Assembly: GCA_038106565.1 (NCBI GenBank)
Contig: JAYOEE010000006.1
Coordinates: 16,616 to 80,615, forward strand
DNA: 64,000 nt
Direction: 5' to 3'
Origin: Luminiphilus sp038106565
GTDB lineage: Bacteria; Pseudomonadota; Gammaproteobacteria; Pseudomonadales; Halieaceae
Of the stretch, positions 43,372-53,233 are shown one piece after another. Position 1 is the first letter of the stretch, and every line of letters starts with the position of its first letter. The notes beneath the pieces were generated by a model. The model worked only from the letters and a program-made list of their open reading frames with translations. It was not told the DNA's origin and made no database searches. A program made the position numbers and the translations under genes.

Positions 43372-45501
43372 TCAGACCCGAGCCACGCTGAGCCGCACAG
43401 GGACGCCATTGACCGCCGCATTACCCGACAGCTGATCAACGAGTTGCTCGTCGGTAATGTCATTACAACTGACGCCAGCGTGCCGGTTCGCAATGCCTGA
43501 TCGCGTGCCCTTTCGCCCATGACCATAGCCATGGGGCAGGCTCACGACGCCGGGCATCATCTCATCCGATGCGGCCAACTCCGCTTCCACCTGTCCCACT
43601 CTGCTTGCCACTGAAACGGTCATACCGGCTGTCCAGCCCTCCTTCGCCACGTCGTCAGGATGCATCAACAGCTGACACCGAGACTTGCCCTTCATCAATC
43701 GGTGATGATTATGCATCCACGAGTTGTTGTCTCGCACGTGCCGCCTGCCGATCAGCCGATAGGTATCCACCGGGTCCGAGCCCTCCGCGACAAAGCGCTG
43801 AATATCTTGAAGTAACTCCGGAATCGCAAGCTGAATACGCTTATCAACCGTCTGCAGGCGATCAGGGCATGACGGTTGCAGGGGACCCAGATCGATACCC
43901 GAGGGATGCTGGCGAAGCTTTTCAATACTCAACTGCCAGTCGGTGCCCTCTCCGTATGGCCCTCCGCGAAGCGCCATATCCACCAGGGCATGCGGCGGCT
44001 GGCTGGGTAACGTCTCCAGACCCAGCCTCGACGCAACCCGGTTACCCAGTTCGGTAAAGATCTCCCAGTCGTGCATCACACCCTCGGGCTTCTCGAATAT
44101 CGGAGGGTTATAGCGAGCGGTATTACGGATCGCCAGATTGTGAAAGCCAATGTCGTAATGGTCGTGCTCAAGGGGTGAACTGGGCGGCAAAATGACATCT
44201 GCGTGCCGAGTCGTCTCGTTAAGGGCGGGATCCACCGAGATCATGAATTCGATCTCTTCCAGCGCATCGTCCAGCGCCGCGCCATTGGGCGTGGACAGAA
44301 CGGGATTACCTGCACCCGTGAACATGAGCCGAATCTGGCCGTCACCGGGGGTTCTTATCTCCTCGACCAAGGTAGCGGCCGGCAACTCGCGATTAAATTC
44401 GGGCAGCCCTCTACCGCGACTGGCGAAGCGGCCGAAACCACCGGGGTTGGTGTTGGCAACCTGGTCCATGGCGGGCAAAGCGAACAAACTGCCGCCGGGC
44501 TTGTCGAGGTTACCTGTCGCGACATTGATGACGAGGATCGCCCACTGACACAAAGCACCAAAAGCCTGCGTGCTGACCCCCATTCGTCCGTAACAGATGG
44601 CTGAAGGCGCGTCGGAGAATTCGTGTGCAATGCGCTCGATTTCATCGGCGGCAATGCCCGTAAGCTTAGCCGCCCATGACGGCGTCAACTCCGCAACCGC
44701 CTCTCCCACCTCCGAGAGACCGTCAGTAAATGCAGCCAGCGCTCCGGGGGCCACCAGATCATCACGGAACAGAACATGCAGCACCGCGAGCAGAAACGCG
44801 GCATCAGAGCCCGGTTTGATGAACAGATGCTCAGAGGCCAGCTCTGCTGTTTCGGTTCTTCTGGGGTCGACCACCAACAGTTTGCCGCCCCGTGTCTTGA
44901 GCTCCTTCAGGCGCCTGCGAACATCCGGGACAGTCCACATACTGCCATTCGACGCGAGCGGATTGGCGCCTAGCATCAAGAAATAGTGGGTGTTGTCGAC
45001 ATCGGGCACAGGTTGTAACAGCATGTGCCCAAAGCACCACATAGACACAAGGTGATGAGGCAATTGGTCTACCGATGTCGCGGAGAATCGATTTCGGGTC
45101 CGAATATGCCGGAACAGGTTTCTCTGGTGCGTGAGCATCCCGTAGTTGTGCACCGACGGATTGCCGAAATAAGCACCGACGGCATCGACACCGTGTTGCT
45201 GAATCGTCGAGACCAGTGCATCGGCCGCGAGGTCCAGTGCCTCGGGCCACTCTATCTCTTCGTGCCGGTACTCACCTGGTGCAGTTCGCACTCTTTTAAG
45301 CGGTTTACGGAGCCGATCGGGGTCCTCATGGATATCCTTGAGCGCCACCGCTTTGGGGCACACATGCCCCCGACTCAATGGATCCTCCCGATCACCGCGA
45401 ATATCAATAACGGTGTCTTCCCGGGTTTGAATGACGAGTCCACACATGGCCTCGCACAAATGACAGACCCTATGGTGTGTTTGAATGCTGGTATCGCTCA
45501 T
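43372..45501 (-). CDS. Molybdopterin oxidoreductase, DMSO-reductase family
   Basis: Mo/W-bis-MGD enzyme of 709 residues. An N-terminal [4Fe-4S] site is formed by Cys13, Cys16, Cys20 and Cys48. Pterin-binding blocks follow (FLMLGANPLASNGSMW, VDPRRTETAELA, and the C-terminal MTVSVASRVGQVEAELA domain). No twin-arginine signal is present, so it is cytoplasmic. No gene for an electron-transfer or membrane subunit adjoins it, so the enzyme appears to act alone or with an unlinked partner. The substrate is unclear; formate-dehydrogenase-like and assimilatory-type proteins share this layout. Its cofactor requires MobA, encoded at 28174-28749. Confidence 0.92.
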   Translation of the reverse strand: MSDTSIQTHHRVCHLCEAMCGLVIQTREDTVIDIRGDREDPLSRGHVCPKAVALKDIHEDPDRLRKPLKRVRTAPGEYRHEEIEWPEALDLAADALVSTIQQHGVDAVGAYFGNPSVHNYGMLTHQRNLFRHIRTRNRFSATSVDQLPHHLVSMWCFGHMLLQPVPDVDNTHYFLMLGANPLASNGSMWTVPDVRRRLKELKTRGGKLLVVDPRRTETAELASEHLFIKPGSDAAFLLAVLHVLFRDDLVAPGALAAFTDGLSEVGEAVAELTPSWAAKLTGIAADEIERIAHEFSDAPSAICYGRMGVSTQAFGALCQWAILVINVATGNLDKPGGSLFALPAMDQVANTNPGGFGRFASRGRGLPEFNRELPAATLVEEIRTPGDGQIRLMFTGAGNPVLSTPNGAALDDALEEIEFMISVDPALNETTRHADVILPPSSPLEHDHYDIGFHNLAIRNTARYNPPIFEKPEGVMHDWEIFTELGNRVASRLGLETLPSQPPHALVDMALRGGPYGEGTDWQLSIEKLRQHPSGIDLGPLQPSCPDRLQTVDKRIQLAIPELLQDIQRFVAEGSDPVDTYRLIGRRHVRDNNSWMHNHHRLMKGKSRCQLLMHPDDVAKEGWTAGMTVSVASRVGQVEAELAASDEMMPGVVSLPHGYGHGRKGTRSGIANRHAGVSCNDITDEQLVDQLSGNAAVNGVPVRLSVARV

Positions 45502-45594
45502 TTAGCGTTCTCTCGTTCGATCTGCACAGGCAGCCGTAGATGCAAAGCCATCACCAACTGACCGATACTCAGTCTAACATTGGCTTGACTGGAA

Positions 45595-46374
45595 TCATGA
45601 AAAGGACGGTGCCCGGCCCTCCATTTGAGCGGCTACCGCTTCGATCTGATTAGGCTGACCAATAATTTGCAGTTGCTCGGCCGACTCCGCCAGCAACAGC
45701 GCCTCGTCAGTACTATCCGCAAGCGCATTGGATAGGCGCTTGGCGGCCTTGATCGCATCGGGGTTCTTACCCGCAATCTCCTCGGCAAGTGCCATAGCAC
45801 GCTGGAGCGGGTCGGCCGCCGTCTCCGTCGCAAATCCCAACTCGCAGGCCTCTAAACCCGAGAATTGAGCGTGGGTATACACCAGCTTGCGCAACACATC
45901 ATCTCGCACATTGCCTCGCCATAAGGGATAACCTGCCATATCGGGCACCAGCCCCCATCGCAACTCCATGACCGCACAGCGTGTTTCAGGGTGGATCACC
46001 CGGATATCCGCACCGGACATGATGTTGAGCCCGCCGCCAATCGCGACACCGTGAACCGCCGCGATGACCGGCACCGCCAACGTGCGCCAACCCCAGGCAA
46101 CCTGTTGCACCTGATTGGCAATCCCATGGGTTCGCGGCATCAGCTCCAAGGACTCTGCCTCACCGCCAAAATTGGACAAATCCAAGCCGGCACAAAATCC
46201 GCGGCCCTCGCCAGAGACCACGACAGCCCGAAGCTCTGGCGCCGCTTTTAATTCATCAATTGCCTCACAAATGGCCATGAACATAGCCGTATCGAGCGCA
46301 TTGATCTTGTCGGAACGGGTCAGCGTCACGTGCGCAATGTGCGATGAAATGTCGATGGAAACGCGGTCAGCCAT
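45595..46374 (-). CDS. Enoyl-CoA hydratase/isomerase family protein
   Basis: Crotonase-fold enzyme, 259 residues from the ATG at 46374 (MADRVSIDISSHIAHVTLTR). The oxyanion loop is CAGLDLSNFGG and the second is VHGVAIGGGLNIMSGADIRV. In the active-site stretch VMELRWGLVPDMAG, Glu and Asp are eight residues apart, as are Glu196 and Asp204 of rat delta3,5-delta2,4-dienoyl-CoA isomerase; the third residue, Asp176 in rat, is Asn here. An isomerase role is therefore possible, but a hydratase cannot be excluded. It stands alone, not with thiolase or dehydrogenase genes. Confidence 0.9.
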   Translation of the reverse strand: MADRVSIDISSHIAHVTLTRSDKINALDTAMFMAICEAIDELKAAPELRAVVVSGEGRGFCAGLDLSNFGGEAESLELMPRTHGIANQVQQVAWGWRTLAVPVIAAVHGVAIGGGLNIMSGADIRVIHPETRCAVMELRWGLVPDMAGYPLWRGNVRDDVLRKLVYTHAQFSGLEACELGFATETAADPLQRAMALAEEIAGKNPDAIKAAKRLSNALADSTDEALLLAESAEQLQIIGQPNQIEAVAAQMEGRAPSFS

Positions 46375-46565
46375 ATCGAACTCCGGGTGATGAATCTGGG
46401 GTTTTAGGGTTAACAGCTCGCAAGGCTTCGGGGCGCTCGCGACGCACCCAGTATAACGGCCCCGCGCGGCGGAGGGTGACTCAACTGTGCTCTGATACAC
46501 CCTTTATTGTCAGACAAAGCGTTCAGATCGATCGGGTTTTAAAACGGCGCTGCGTGCCGACGTCG

Positions 46566-48377
46566 CTAATGAGCCAATAACTTCAGGGGATCGGTCGTTT
46601 CCGGCAGTTCCGTGGTGGTTGTCTCGACAAAAAAGCGATGCCACAGCGCGAATTGCAACAAGGTCATGAGCTGGCGGCCAACGCGCCGGGTCCGGCCCTG
46701 CTCCTCCAGCAAATCCCTGACCCCCTCGGATCGAAACCATTCGCGGATGGCGACGTTTTCCAGTAAGACCTTCGACAGCGCATTCAGCCTCTCGCCCTGC
46801 CACCAGTCGTTGACAGGGACATAAAACCCGCGCTTCTTGGCAGCAAAATGTTCCGTCGGCATGAAATTTGCGGCCCAGCTTTTGAGAATCTTCTTACCTT
46901 CTCGCGCGTCCCTTTTTTGTCTGTCCGGCAGCGAAAGCCCCCAGGAGACGACCCTTCTATCGACAAAAGGCATACGTCCCTCCAGGCCATGGGCCATCAA
47001 CATCCGGTCAGCTTTGACCAACAGGTTATCGGGAAGGGCGTGCTCAAGATCCAGTGCCTGCATCTTCTGCAGATCACTCCATTGAGCGGGGTAAGACCGC
47101 CAACTGTCCTTCAATGGCTCCCGCCAGCCTGCGCGAGCTACAGTGAGCGCGTCGCCCAGCAATTTTTTAGCCAGCCCGCCCCGTAAATCACCCCGCGACC
47201 GAAACCCGCCGGTACCCGGAAACAGCAGCCCTTTGAATACTCTCTCCACCGCGCCTGTTCGATAGCGGCCGTAGCCGGCAAAACTCTCGTCACCTCCCTC
47301 TCCCGAAAACACCACCTTCATCGACCGGCTCGCTTCTTCGGCAAGTAACAGGGTCGGCAGACTGGCCGGGTCTCGCATCAGGTCATCTGCGGCCCACACG
47401 ACCCGCGGTAATCGGCAGAGCATGTCTTGGGCGTTGGGAGTGATGACGCGATGTAACGTGCCAAAATGGTTCGCCAGACGCGTTGCGACATCGAGCTCGT
47501 CCCCCACCGAGGATTCTGGAAAGCCCAGAGAAAAAGTTCGGATGTCACTCATGCCATAACGCCGCATGAGGCCAAGCAGCACCGTCGAATCCACACCGCC
47601 AGACAAGAAAAGGCCTATCGGAACATCTGCTCGCAGATGTTGGGTAAATACCGTCTCCATCAATGCATCGAGCGCCTCTATCGGTTGCGCCTCCCGCTGC
47701 GCCTGCACCTCACCAACATGCCAATGGCGCCATCTGCTCTCGATGCGGCCCGCCTGTAAAATCATGGCCTCGCCTGGCAACAGGCGCTCGACAGATTTGA
47801 ACGGTGTGTTGCGGGCGAGCGGATGCTGACCCTCCACGTATTGAACCAATGCTGTCGGGCAAAGATTTGGAGTAGAGGGCATCAGCGTAAGCAGCGCCTT
47901 GAGCTCGGAGGCAAAGCGCACGCCGTCCAAGCCCGCCGTAACATAAAGCGGCTTCATCCCCAGCGGGTCGCGCGCAAGCAACACTTCATTGCTTTCGGTG
48001 TCGTGGAGCGCAAACGCAAACATGCCCTCCAGACGTCGCAGAACCGACCTGCCCCACACTGCATACCCCTGTAAAATGACCTCGCAGTCCGACCCCGTTA
48101 GAAAGGTACAACCGGCAGCAATGAGTTCTGATCGCAGCTCCAGATGGTTGTAGATTTCTCCATTGGCAACCAGTACGTAGCGACCACAGGGGGAGTGGAG
48201 CGGCTGAGCACCGCCCTCGAGATCAATAATGGATAGACGGGTATGCCCCAGCGCGACGCTCTGATGGATCGATTCACCCCGACCGTCTGGCCCTCGATGA
48301 CTGAGCGCCGACACAGCCGAGCGAAAGCGATGGAGGTCCAGCTGTCCTGTGCTGGCATAACCCAGAAGACCACACAT
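46566..48377 (-). CDS. asnB: Asparagine synthase (glutamine-hydrolysing)
   Basis: Makes asparagine from aspartate, glutamine and ATP, or amidates another acid if it is a specialised paralogue. The 603-residue product starts MCGLLGYAS with Cys2 as the glutaminase nucleophile, followed by SHRGPDGRGE and LVANGEIYNHLELR. The synthetase domain has the pyrophosphatase loop GLFLSGGVDSTVLLGLM and FSGEGGDESFAGYGRYR. Its gene is divergent from a glycosyltransferase gene; AsnB-like enzymes are frequent in polysaccharide and secondary-metabolite loci, but nothing else here supports that role. Housekeeping function is the default. Confidence 0.94.
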   Translation of the reverse strand: MCGLLGYASTGQLDLHRFRSAVSALSHRGPDGRGESIHQSVALGHTRLSIIDLEGGAQPLHSPCGRYVLVANGEIYNHLELRSELIAAGCTFLTGSDCEVILQGYAVWGRSVLRRLEGMFAFALHDTESNEVLLARDPLGMKPLYVTAGLDGVRFASELKALLTLMPSTPNLCPTALVQYVEGQHPLARNTPFKSVERLLPGEAMILQAGRIESRWRHWHVGEVQAQREAQPIEALDALMETVFTQHLRADVPIGLFLSGGVDSTVLLGLMRRYGMSDIRTFSLGFPESSVGDELDVATRLANHFGTLHRVITPNAQDMLCRLPRVVWAADDLMRDPASLPTLLLAEEASRSMKVVFSGEGGDESFAGYGRYRTGAVERVFKGLLFPGTGGFRSRGDLRGGLAKKLLGDALTVARAGWREPLKDSWRSYPAQWSDLQKMQALDLEHALPDNLLVKADRMLMAHGLEGRMPFVDRRVVSWGLSLPDRQKRDAREGKKILKSWAANFMPTEHFAAKKRGFYVPVNDWWQGERLNALSKVLLENVAIREWFRSEGVRDLLEEQGRTRRVGRQLMTLLQFALWHRFFVETTTTELPETTDPLKLLAH

Positions 48378-48557
48378 TCAATGATCTCCCTTATTGGCCC
48401 GGGGCCATTGCAGCTTGCTGCCAAACACGTCTTAAACCACCTCAAAGTTGGCTCAGTTACCGCAGAGCCGTGAGTGTAAGCCTAGCGACATCCTGCACCA
48501 AGCGATTGGCTACTCGGTATGCTAGTCTGAAAATTCCACCCGAATGGACGCTTCAGA

Positions 48558-49670
48558 TTGACTCGGCCGAAACTTGCGATTCTGGTGTCTTTTTCTGGAC
48601 AGGGCGGAGTGGAGCGAATGATCGCCAACCTCGCCCAGGCGCTCGTCGAGGCGCCTATCGATCTCGACATTCTCCTGATCAAAGACAAGGGGCCCCATGT
48701 AGCCTCACTGCCTGATGCGGCTCGGGTCATCACCCTAAAATCCCGCCATTCGGCGACCTCTATCTGGGAGGTGGCGAGATATCTTCGCAAGGAGCGTCCG
48801 GATGCCCTGTTAGCAGTCAAACACCGTGGCATTCTGGCGGCGTTGCGCGCTCGCAGCCTCGCCAGAGTGCCAACCCCGATTACGGGGCGTCTGGGCACAA
48901 CCGTATCGGCAGCGCTGGCGACCAAATCAGAAAGACGCAAGCAGCGGTGGTTCCGGGCGATGACAAAATACTACCCTCGCTTGCATCGCTTAATTGCCGT
49001 GTCGCAGGGTGTGGCCGACGATGTCATCAATATCACGGGCATGCCCCCAGCTCAGGTCCCCGTCGTACGAAACCCCACCATCTCACCGGAGCTGCTTCGT
49101 GCGTCGGAGGAACCGGAAGCCACGCACCCCTGGTTATCCGATGAATCGATTCCCGTCATTCTTGGGGTGGGCAGACTGACCAAACAAAAAGACTTCGCCA
49201 CACTGATATCTGCATTTGCGGAATTGAGAAAGACCCGCTCCGCCCGACTGATCATTCTGGGCGAAGGCGAGCTGCGCGACACGTTGCAGGCGCAGGCGGC
49301 TGCTCTGGGCGTCGCTGACAGCGTGGCGCTACCAGGATTCCAAGCCAACCCCTGGGCCTGGATGCGTCGTGCAAGTGTCTTTGTACTGTCCTCTAGGTGG
49401 GAGGGGTCGCCCAATACCCTTACCGAAGCGCTGGCCCTCGGCGTGCCGGTTGTCAGTACCGATTGCCCCAGCGGACCCACGGAAGTGCTCGAGGGTGGCA
49501 AGTTGGCACCGCTTGTACCCATGGGCGATGTTGTAGCGCTGTCTGCGGCGATCCAAAGCGTCCTGAGCACCCCACCCGACCCACTCACATTGGCTCAGGC
49601 TGTAGTCCCCTATCATCGCGACGTCAGCGCTGGCGCCTATCTCAAGGTCATGGGTCTTGTTATCGAATAG
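48558..49670 (+). CDS. Glycosyltransferase family 4
   Basis: GT-B retaining glycosyltransferase, 370 residues. It starts with TTG at 48558 (reads TRPKLAILVSFSGQGGVERM), because an in-frame stop lies ten codons upstream and no ATG precedes the acceptor-domain glycine loop. A GGA lies nine bases upstream. The donor domain has GVGRLTKQKDFATLISAF and the acidic pair in SRWEGSPNTLTEALALG, with both Glu of E-x7-E present. It is divergent from asnB. The sugar and acceptor are unknown. Confidence 0.9.
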   Translation: MTRPKLAILVSFSGQGGVERMIANLAQALVEAPIDLDILLIKDKGPHVASLPDAARVITLKSRHSATSIWEVARYLRKERPDALLAVKHRGILAALRARSLARVPTPITGRLGTTVSAALATKSERRKQRWFRAMTKYYPRLHRLIAVSQGVADDVINITGMPPAQVPVVRNPTISPELLRASEEPEATHPWLSDESIPVILGVGRLTKQKDFATLISAFAELRKTRSARLIILGEGELRDTLQAQAAALGVADSVALPGFQANPWAWMRRASVFVLSSRWEGSPNTLTEALALGVPVVSTDCPSGPTEVLEGGKLAPLVPMGDVVALSAAIQSVLSTPPDPLTLAQAVVPYHRDVSAGAYLKVMGLVIE

Positions 49671-49764
49671 CGCCCGACTGGGTCTGGCAACAAGCGGTTG
49701 ATGTGATGGACTCAAGTACCCGACAATCAAACACTACAATCAGAGAAGAGGATATTTCCGCGCC

Positions 49765-50256
49765 ATGCAATATTATTTCAAGAAATCACTGGCAATAGGC
49801 CTCGCCCTTTCGATACTCACCTGGACTCAGGCCGTCAATGCGGACGCGGACGAGACCGAAATTCTTGCGCTGTATCAGGGCTGGATTCAAGCCGTTGAGG
49901 GCAGCGATATCGATGCCTATGTGGGAGGACTTCACCCTGACATCAGCCTGCGCCCACCGGGCGTAGCCGGTCTCGATGGCAGGGAGAATTACCGGGCGTT
50001 TCTCGGGCCCGTATTTGAAACCGCGCGCTATGAAATCACCGTTGACGTGCCACACAGTATCACCATGATGGGCGACGCAGCCGTGGTCGAATACGACTAC
50101 ACCATTCGCCGGATCGTTGATCAAGATGCGGATGCGGCCCTGCCAGAGGGGGCGCTCGAGGGCGAGTCTACGACCTCACACTACATTGACGTTGTCGCAA
50201 AAGACGACACCGGTGCCTGGAAAATCCGGCTGCACAGCTGGTCCATGACATTGTGA
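49765..50256 (+). CDS. Exported SnoaL/NTF2-like protein
   Basis: Small alpha+beta-barrel protein of 163 residues with a signal peptide (about 1-26, ending AVNA). The NTF2-like pattern is seen in EILALYQGWIQAVEGSDIDA and the closing DDTGAWKIRLHSWSM. Such proteins range from ketosteroid-isomerase-type enzymes to ligand binders; catalytic residues cannot be assigned. Its stop overlaps the SDR start by four bases, linking the two genes. Confidence 0.82.
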   Translation: MQYYFKKSLAIGLALSILTWTQAVNADADETEILALYQGWIQAVEGSDIDAYVGGLHPDISLRPPGVAGLDGRENYRAFLGPVFETARYEITVDVPHSITMMGDAAVVEYDYTIRRIVDQDADAALPEGALEGESTTSHYIDVVAKDDTGAWKIRLHSWSMTL

Positions 50257-51050
50257 CGGCGGTTACAGATACCACACGCCGGAGTTACGCGCTTATCACT
50301 GGGGCCTCCGCCGGGTTGGGAGCGGAGTTCGCCAAGCAGCTGGCCGCCGAGGGCAAAAACCTGATCTTGGTGGCGCGCAGGGAAGATCGCCTGCGTGAGT
50401 TGGCTGACGCACTGGGCCAACAGTATTCGATTCGCACCCAGATCATTGTTGCTGATCTCAGTGAGCCCGACGCAGGTAGAGACATCGCCGAATCCTGCAT
50501 TGCAGCAGACTGGCAGGTCGATTGGCTTATCAATAACGCAGGCATCGCAGGGCCTGACCTGCTTGTCGATCGCGACTGGCGAGCGCAGCGAGACTTCTAT
50601 CAACTCATGATGCTGTCGGTCGCGGATCTGTGCCATCGATTGATCCCTGGCATGGTGGACCGACAGTACGGGCGCGTCATCAACGTTGCCTCTGTGGCGG
50701 CACGGGTGCCACGCTCGGGTGGCTGTAACTACGGTCCCGCCAAAGCTTACCTGGTTGCCCTCTCGGAAGAATTGAACCTGACTGTCGCTGCGCGGGGCGT
50801 CCATGTATCGGCGCTCTGTCCGGGCTTCACCCACACTGATTTCCACGAGACCGCAGGGCTCATGGATATGAAAAATAATATGGCAAAGTGGCTATGGTAC
50901 GGGGCCGACGTCGTCGTGCGCGATGCCATCGCGGGGGTGGAGCGAGGCAGGCCGGTCGTGATATCCGGACGGCTCTATCGCTGGCTCGACCCCATTTTCC
51001 AATCGGTTTGGACGCGACCGTTTCTACGCATCAGAGCGAGACCAGAGTAG
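50253..51050 (+). CDS. Short-chain dehydrogenase/reductase
   Basis: NAD(P)H-dependent oxidoreductase, 265 residues, starting with GTG at 50253. The cofactor motif is GASAGLGAEFAKQL, with Arg in VARREDRLREL after the second strand suggesting NADPH. NNAG is in LINNAGIAGP, catalytic Ser in NVASVAARVP and Tyr-x3-Lys in YGPAKAYLVAL. Substrate unknown. It is coupled to the NTF2-like gene and followed after about 45 bases by an FAD-enzyme gene; the three could be one pathway, possibly steroid- or ketone-related. Confidence 0.92.
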   Translation: MTAVTDTTRRSYALITGASAGLGAEFAKQLAAEGKNLILVARREDRLRELADALGQQYSIRTQIIVADLSEPDAGRDIAESCIAADWQVDWLINNAGIAGPDLLVDRDWRAQRDFYQLMMLSVADLCHRLIPGMVDRQYGRVINVASVAARVPRSGGCNYGPAKAYLVALSEELNLTVAARGVHVSALCPGFTHTDFHETAGLMDMKNNMAKWLWYGADVVVRDAIAGVERGRPVVISGRLYRWLDPIFQSVWTRPFLRIRARPE

Positions 51051-51095
51051 TGATCCGCGAGCGTCTCTGTGAGAGTGGGTCAGGGACCAACCGAG

Positions 51096-52592
51096 ATGGC
51101 TGAGCTGAATCGTCGGGCGCTACTCATGGCCTCAGCCTCAATTCCGCTATGGCGCATGGGTAACGCGCGGGCAGATCTCTCGGTTCATTATGATGTCATT
51201 GTGATCGGAGGCGGAACTGCCGGCATTCCCTGCGCACTTTTTGCTGCGCAAAACGGCGCCCGCGTGCTGCTGATTGAGAAAAGTCCCGCACTGGGGGGCA
51301 CCCTTTTCTGGTCGACAGGTCAAATAGCGGGTGCCGGGACCATTTTTCAGAGAGAACTCGGTATTCAGGACTCGCCCGATGCGCACTTTGATGACTGTAT
51401 GCGCATCAACGAGCACACCGCGGATCCTGAGCTCACCAGATTAACCGTGGATCATGCGGGCGAGACCATTAACTGGTTGGCTGCAAATGGATTTGAGGTG
51501 ATGGCAGGCCATCCCGTCACCGGCATCGGCCACGACCACTTCACCACCCGGCGCTACCAGCAGGGTGTTCGGAGCGGCTTGTCCATTCTCGACGCCCTCA
51601 TGCCATCACTGGAAGCCTGCATCGCTCGAGGCGAAGTCACTCTGGTGACCAGCACGGCTGTCACCGGCCTGATTCAGCGCGCTGACAAAAAAGTGGTCGG
51701 CGTGACAGCTGTTGGTCAGTCGGGCAGTCACGATATTCTGGGCAACCACATAGTACTGGCGACGGGAGGCTGCGCCGCCAATCCGCGACTTTTCGAAGAG
51801 CTCCATGGCGTGCCGCTGTATGCCAAGACCGCTTACCCCACGTCACAGGGAGACGGGCTACTGCTGGGCATGTCTGCCGGCGGCGCCATCGTTGGTGGTG
51901 AGAAATACGCGAGCCTCCCCGGACTGATTCCGGACGCTTTTCAGTATCCGTGCCAAATGTATGCCTGGGCGCCACTGAATCCCGCCATCCGTCAACCCTG
52001 GGAAATTTTAGTGAATGCCTCCGGAGAGCGGTTTGTGCGGGAGGATCACCCGAGCGTGCATCAGATAGAACGCAGTATCTACCGGCAACCCGGGCATCGA
52101 CATTGGGCTGTTTTCGACAGCGCCGCTCTGGAATCTGGCGAGCCAATCATTCCCGATTGGAGTCGGGAACGGCTAGCCGCCGAACACCGCACACACCCGA
52201 TGTTTTACAGTGCGATGACCTTGAGAGATTTGGCTTTTCGCGCTGGAATAAATGCCGCGAAGCTGACCTCCACGGTTCAAGCCTACAATGGTCAAATCGA
52301 TGCCGGCGACGTCGACCACTTTGGCCGCGTCCACAGACCCGGCACTCTGAGAAAACCCCCGTTTTACGCCATCGCCATGCAAGGGTGGACGCTGGTCTCA
52401 TTTGCCGGGCTCAGCGTGAATCGACACTTACAGGTCCTGGATAACGAGCGACGGGCCGTGGCAGGCCTCTATGCCATTGGCGAGGTGATCGGCGCAGGCG
52501 CCACCTCCGGTGCTGCGTATACCAACGGCATGCTGGTAACACCGGCACTCACCTTCGGTCGACTTCTGGGCGCCTCCCTCGCGCGAACATGA
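51096..52592 (+). CDS. FAD-dependent oxidoreductase, probably Tat-exported
   Basis: Flavoprotein of the fumarate-reductase/ketosteroid-dehydrogenase type. From the ATG at 51096 it is 498 residues (an upstream start at 51069 adds nine). The N-terminus (LNRRALLMASASIPLW) looks like a Tat signal with a twin Arg. The FAD loop is DVIVIGGGTAGIPCALFAAQ, with IVLATGGCAANPRLFEELHG and the C-terminal GLYAIGEVIGAGATSGAAYT closing the fold. It may reduce or dehydrogenate a ring or fumarate-like substrate. Adjacent to SDR and NTF2-like genes. Confidence 0.9.
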   Translation: MAELNRRALLMASASIPLWRMGNARADLSVHYDVIVIGGGTAGIPCALFAAQNGARVLLIEKSPALGGTLFWSTGQIAGAGTIFQRELGIQDSPDAHFDDCMRINEHTADPELTRLTVDHAGETINWLAANGFEVMAGHPVTGIGHDHFTTRRYQQGVRSGLSILDALMPSLEACIARGEVTLVTSTAVTGLIQRADKKVVGVTAVGQSGSHDILGNHIVLATGGCAANPRLFEELHGVPLYAKTAYPTSQGDGLLLGMSAGGAIVGGEKYASLPGLIPDAFQYPCQMYAWAPLNPAIRQPWEILVNASGERFVREDHPSVHQIERSIYRQPGHRHWAVFDSAALESGEPIIPDWSRERLAAEHRTHPMFYSAMTLRDLAFRAGINAAKLTSTVQAYNGQIDAGDVDHFGRVHRPGTLRKPPFYAIAMQGWTLVSFAGLSVNRHLQVLDNERRAVAGLYAIGEVIGAGATSGAAYTNGMLVTPALTFGRLLGASLART

Positions 52593-52740
52593 GTGTTGCC
52601 TTGATAGCGATCACACGATTTATACGGGCATGCACGAACGGACGGACGGGAAATTAGCAAAAGGTGACACGCCAAGGCTGTTGATTGCACCGCTCAGACT
52701 GCCTTGTTACGTTCTACGAGAGGTCAAATAAGGAGATCCC

Positions 52741-53121
52741 ATGAAACTCAAAGGTTTTGTTTCGTTCGCAAGCGCCCTGCTACTGGTATCGCCATTCGCG
52801 TCAGCGGGCAGTCCGGTTCAGATGTGGAAGTGCAACATTAACGGCGACGTAGCCGAAGAGGCTGTGATAGCCCAAGCGAGCGAGTGGAAAAAAGCAGCGA
52901 GCGCCCTGCCTGGCGGCGAGGGGATGAATGTGTGGTCCCTGTATCCGGTGGCTGTTGGTGCAGACGGTGACGGCACCGACGTCATGCTCGTCGTAGGCTG
53001 GGAGTCTTTCGGCAGCTACGGTCAGTGGTGGGATGCCTATCCCTCGTCTGATGTCGCGCAAATGGAGCGCGAGACCATGACCTGCCACGGCAGCGCGTTG
53101 TGGGAGAGTGAGGCGGGTTGA
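52741..53121 (+). CDS. Small exported protein of unknown function
   Basis: A 126-residue protein with a signal peptide (about 1-22, ending ASAG) and a mature part of about 100 residues with two Cys (one near the start, MWKCNIN, one near the end, MTCHGS) that may form a disulfide. The pattern ...EWKKAASALPGG... and VMLVVGWESFGSYGQWWDAY resembles small ferredoxin-like dimeric barrels, but I cannot assign a family. An AGGAG site precedes the ATG. A strong terminator follows, so it is monocistronic. Confidence 0.8.
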   Translation: MKLKGFVSFASALLLVSPFASAGSPVQMWKCNINGDVAEEAVIAQASEWKKAASALPGGEGMNVWSLYPVAVGADGDGTDVMLVVGWESFGSYGQWWDAYPSSDVAQMERETMTCHGSALWESEAG

Positions 53122-53142
53122 TCCCCTAACTCAAGGAAGTCA

Positions 53143-53168
53143 GGGGTCGCCTCCGGGCGGCCCTTTTT
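53143..53168 (+). terminator. Intrinsic terminator after the 52741 gene
   Basis: GGGTCGCC and GGGCGGCCC arms form a GC-rich hairpin with one wobble pair and a short loop, followed by five T. It lies 22 bases after the stop codon and separates this gene from the amidinotransferase. Confidence 0.85.
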
Positions 53169-53233
53169 CGTTGTGTCGACCCTAATCAGTGCAGACAATA
53201 TCTGCCTGCCCTTATACGCAAGAGTAGTCAACG

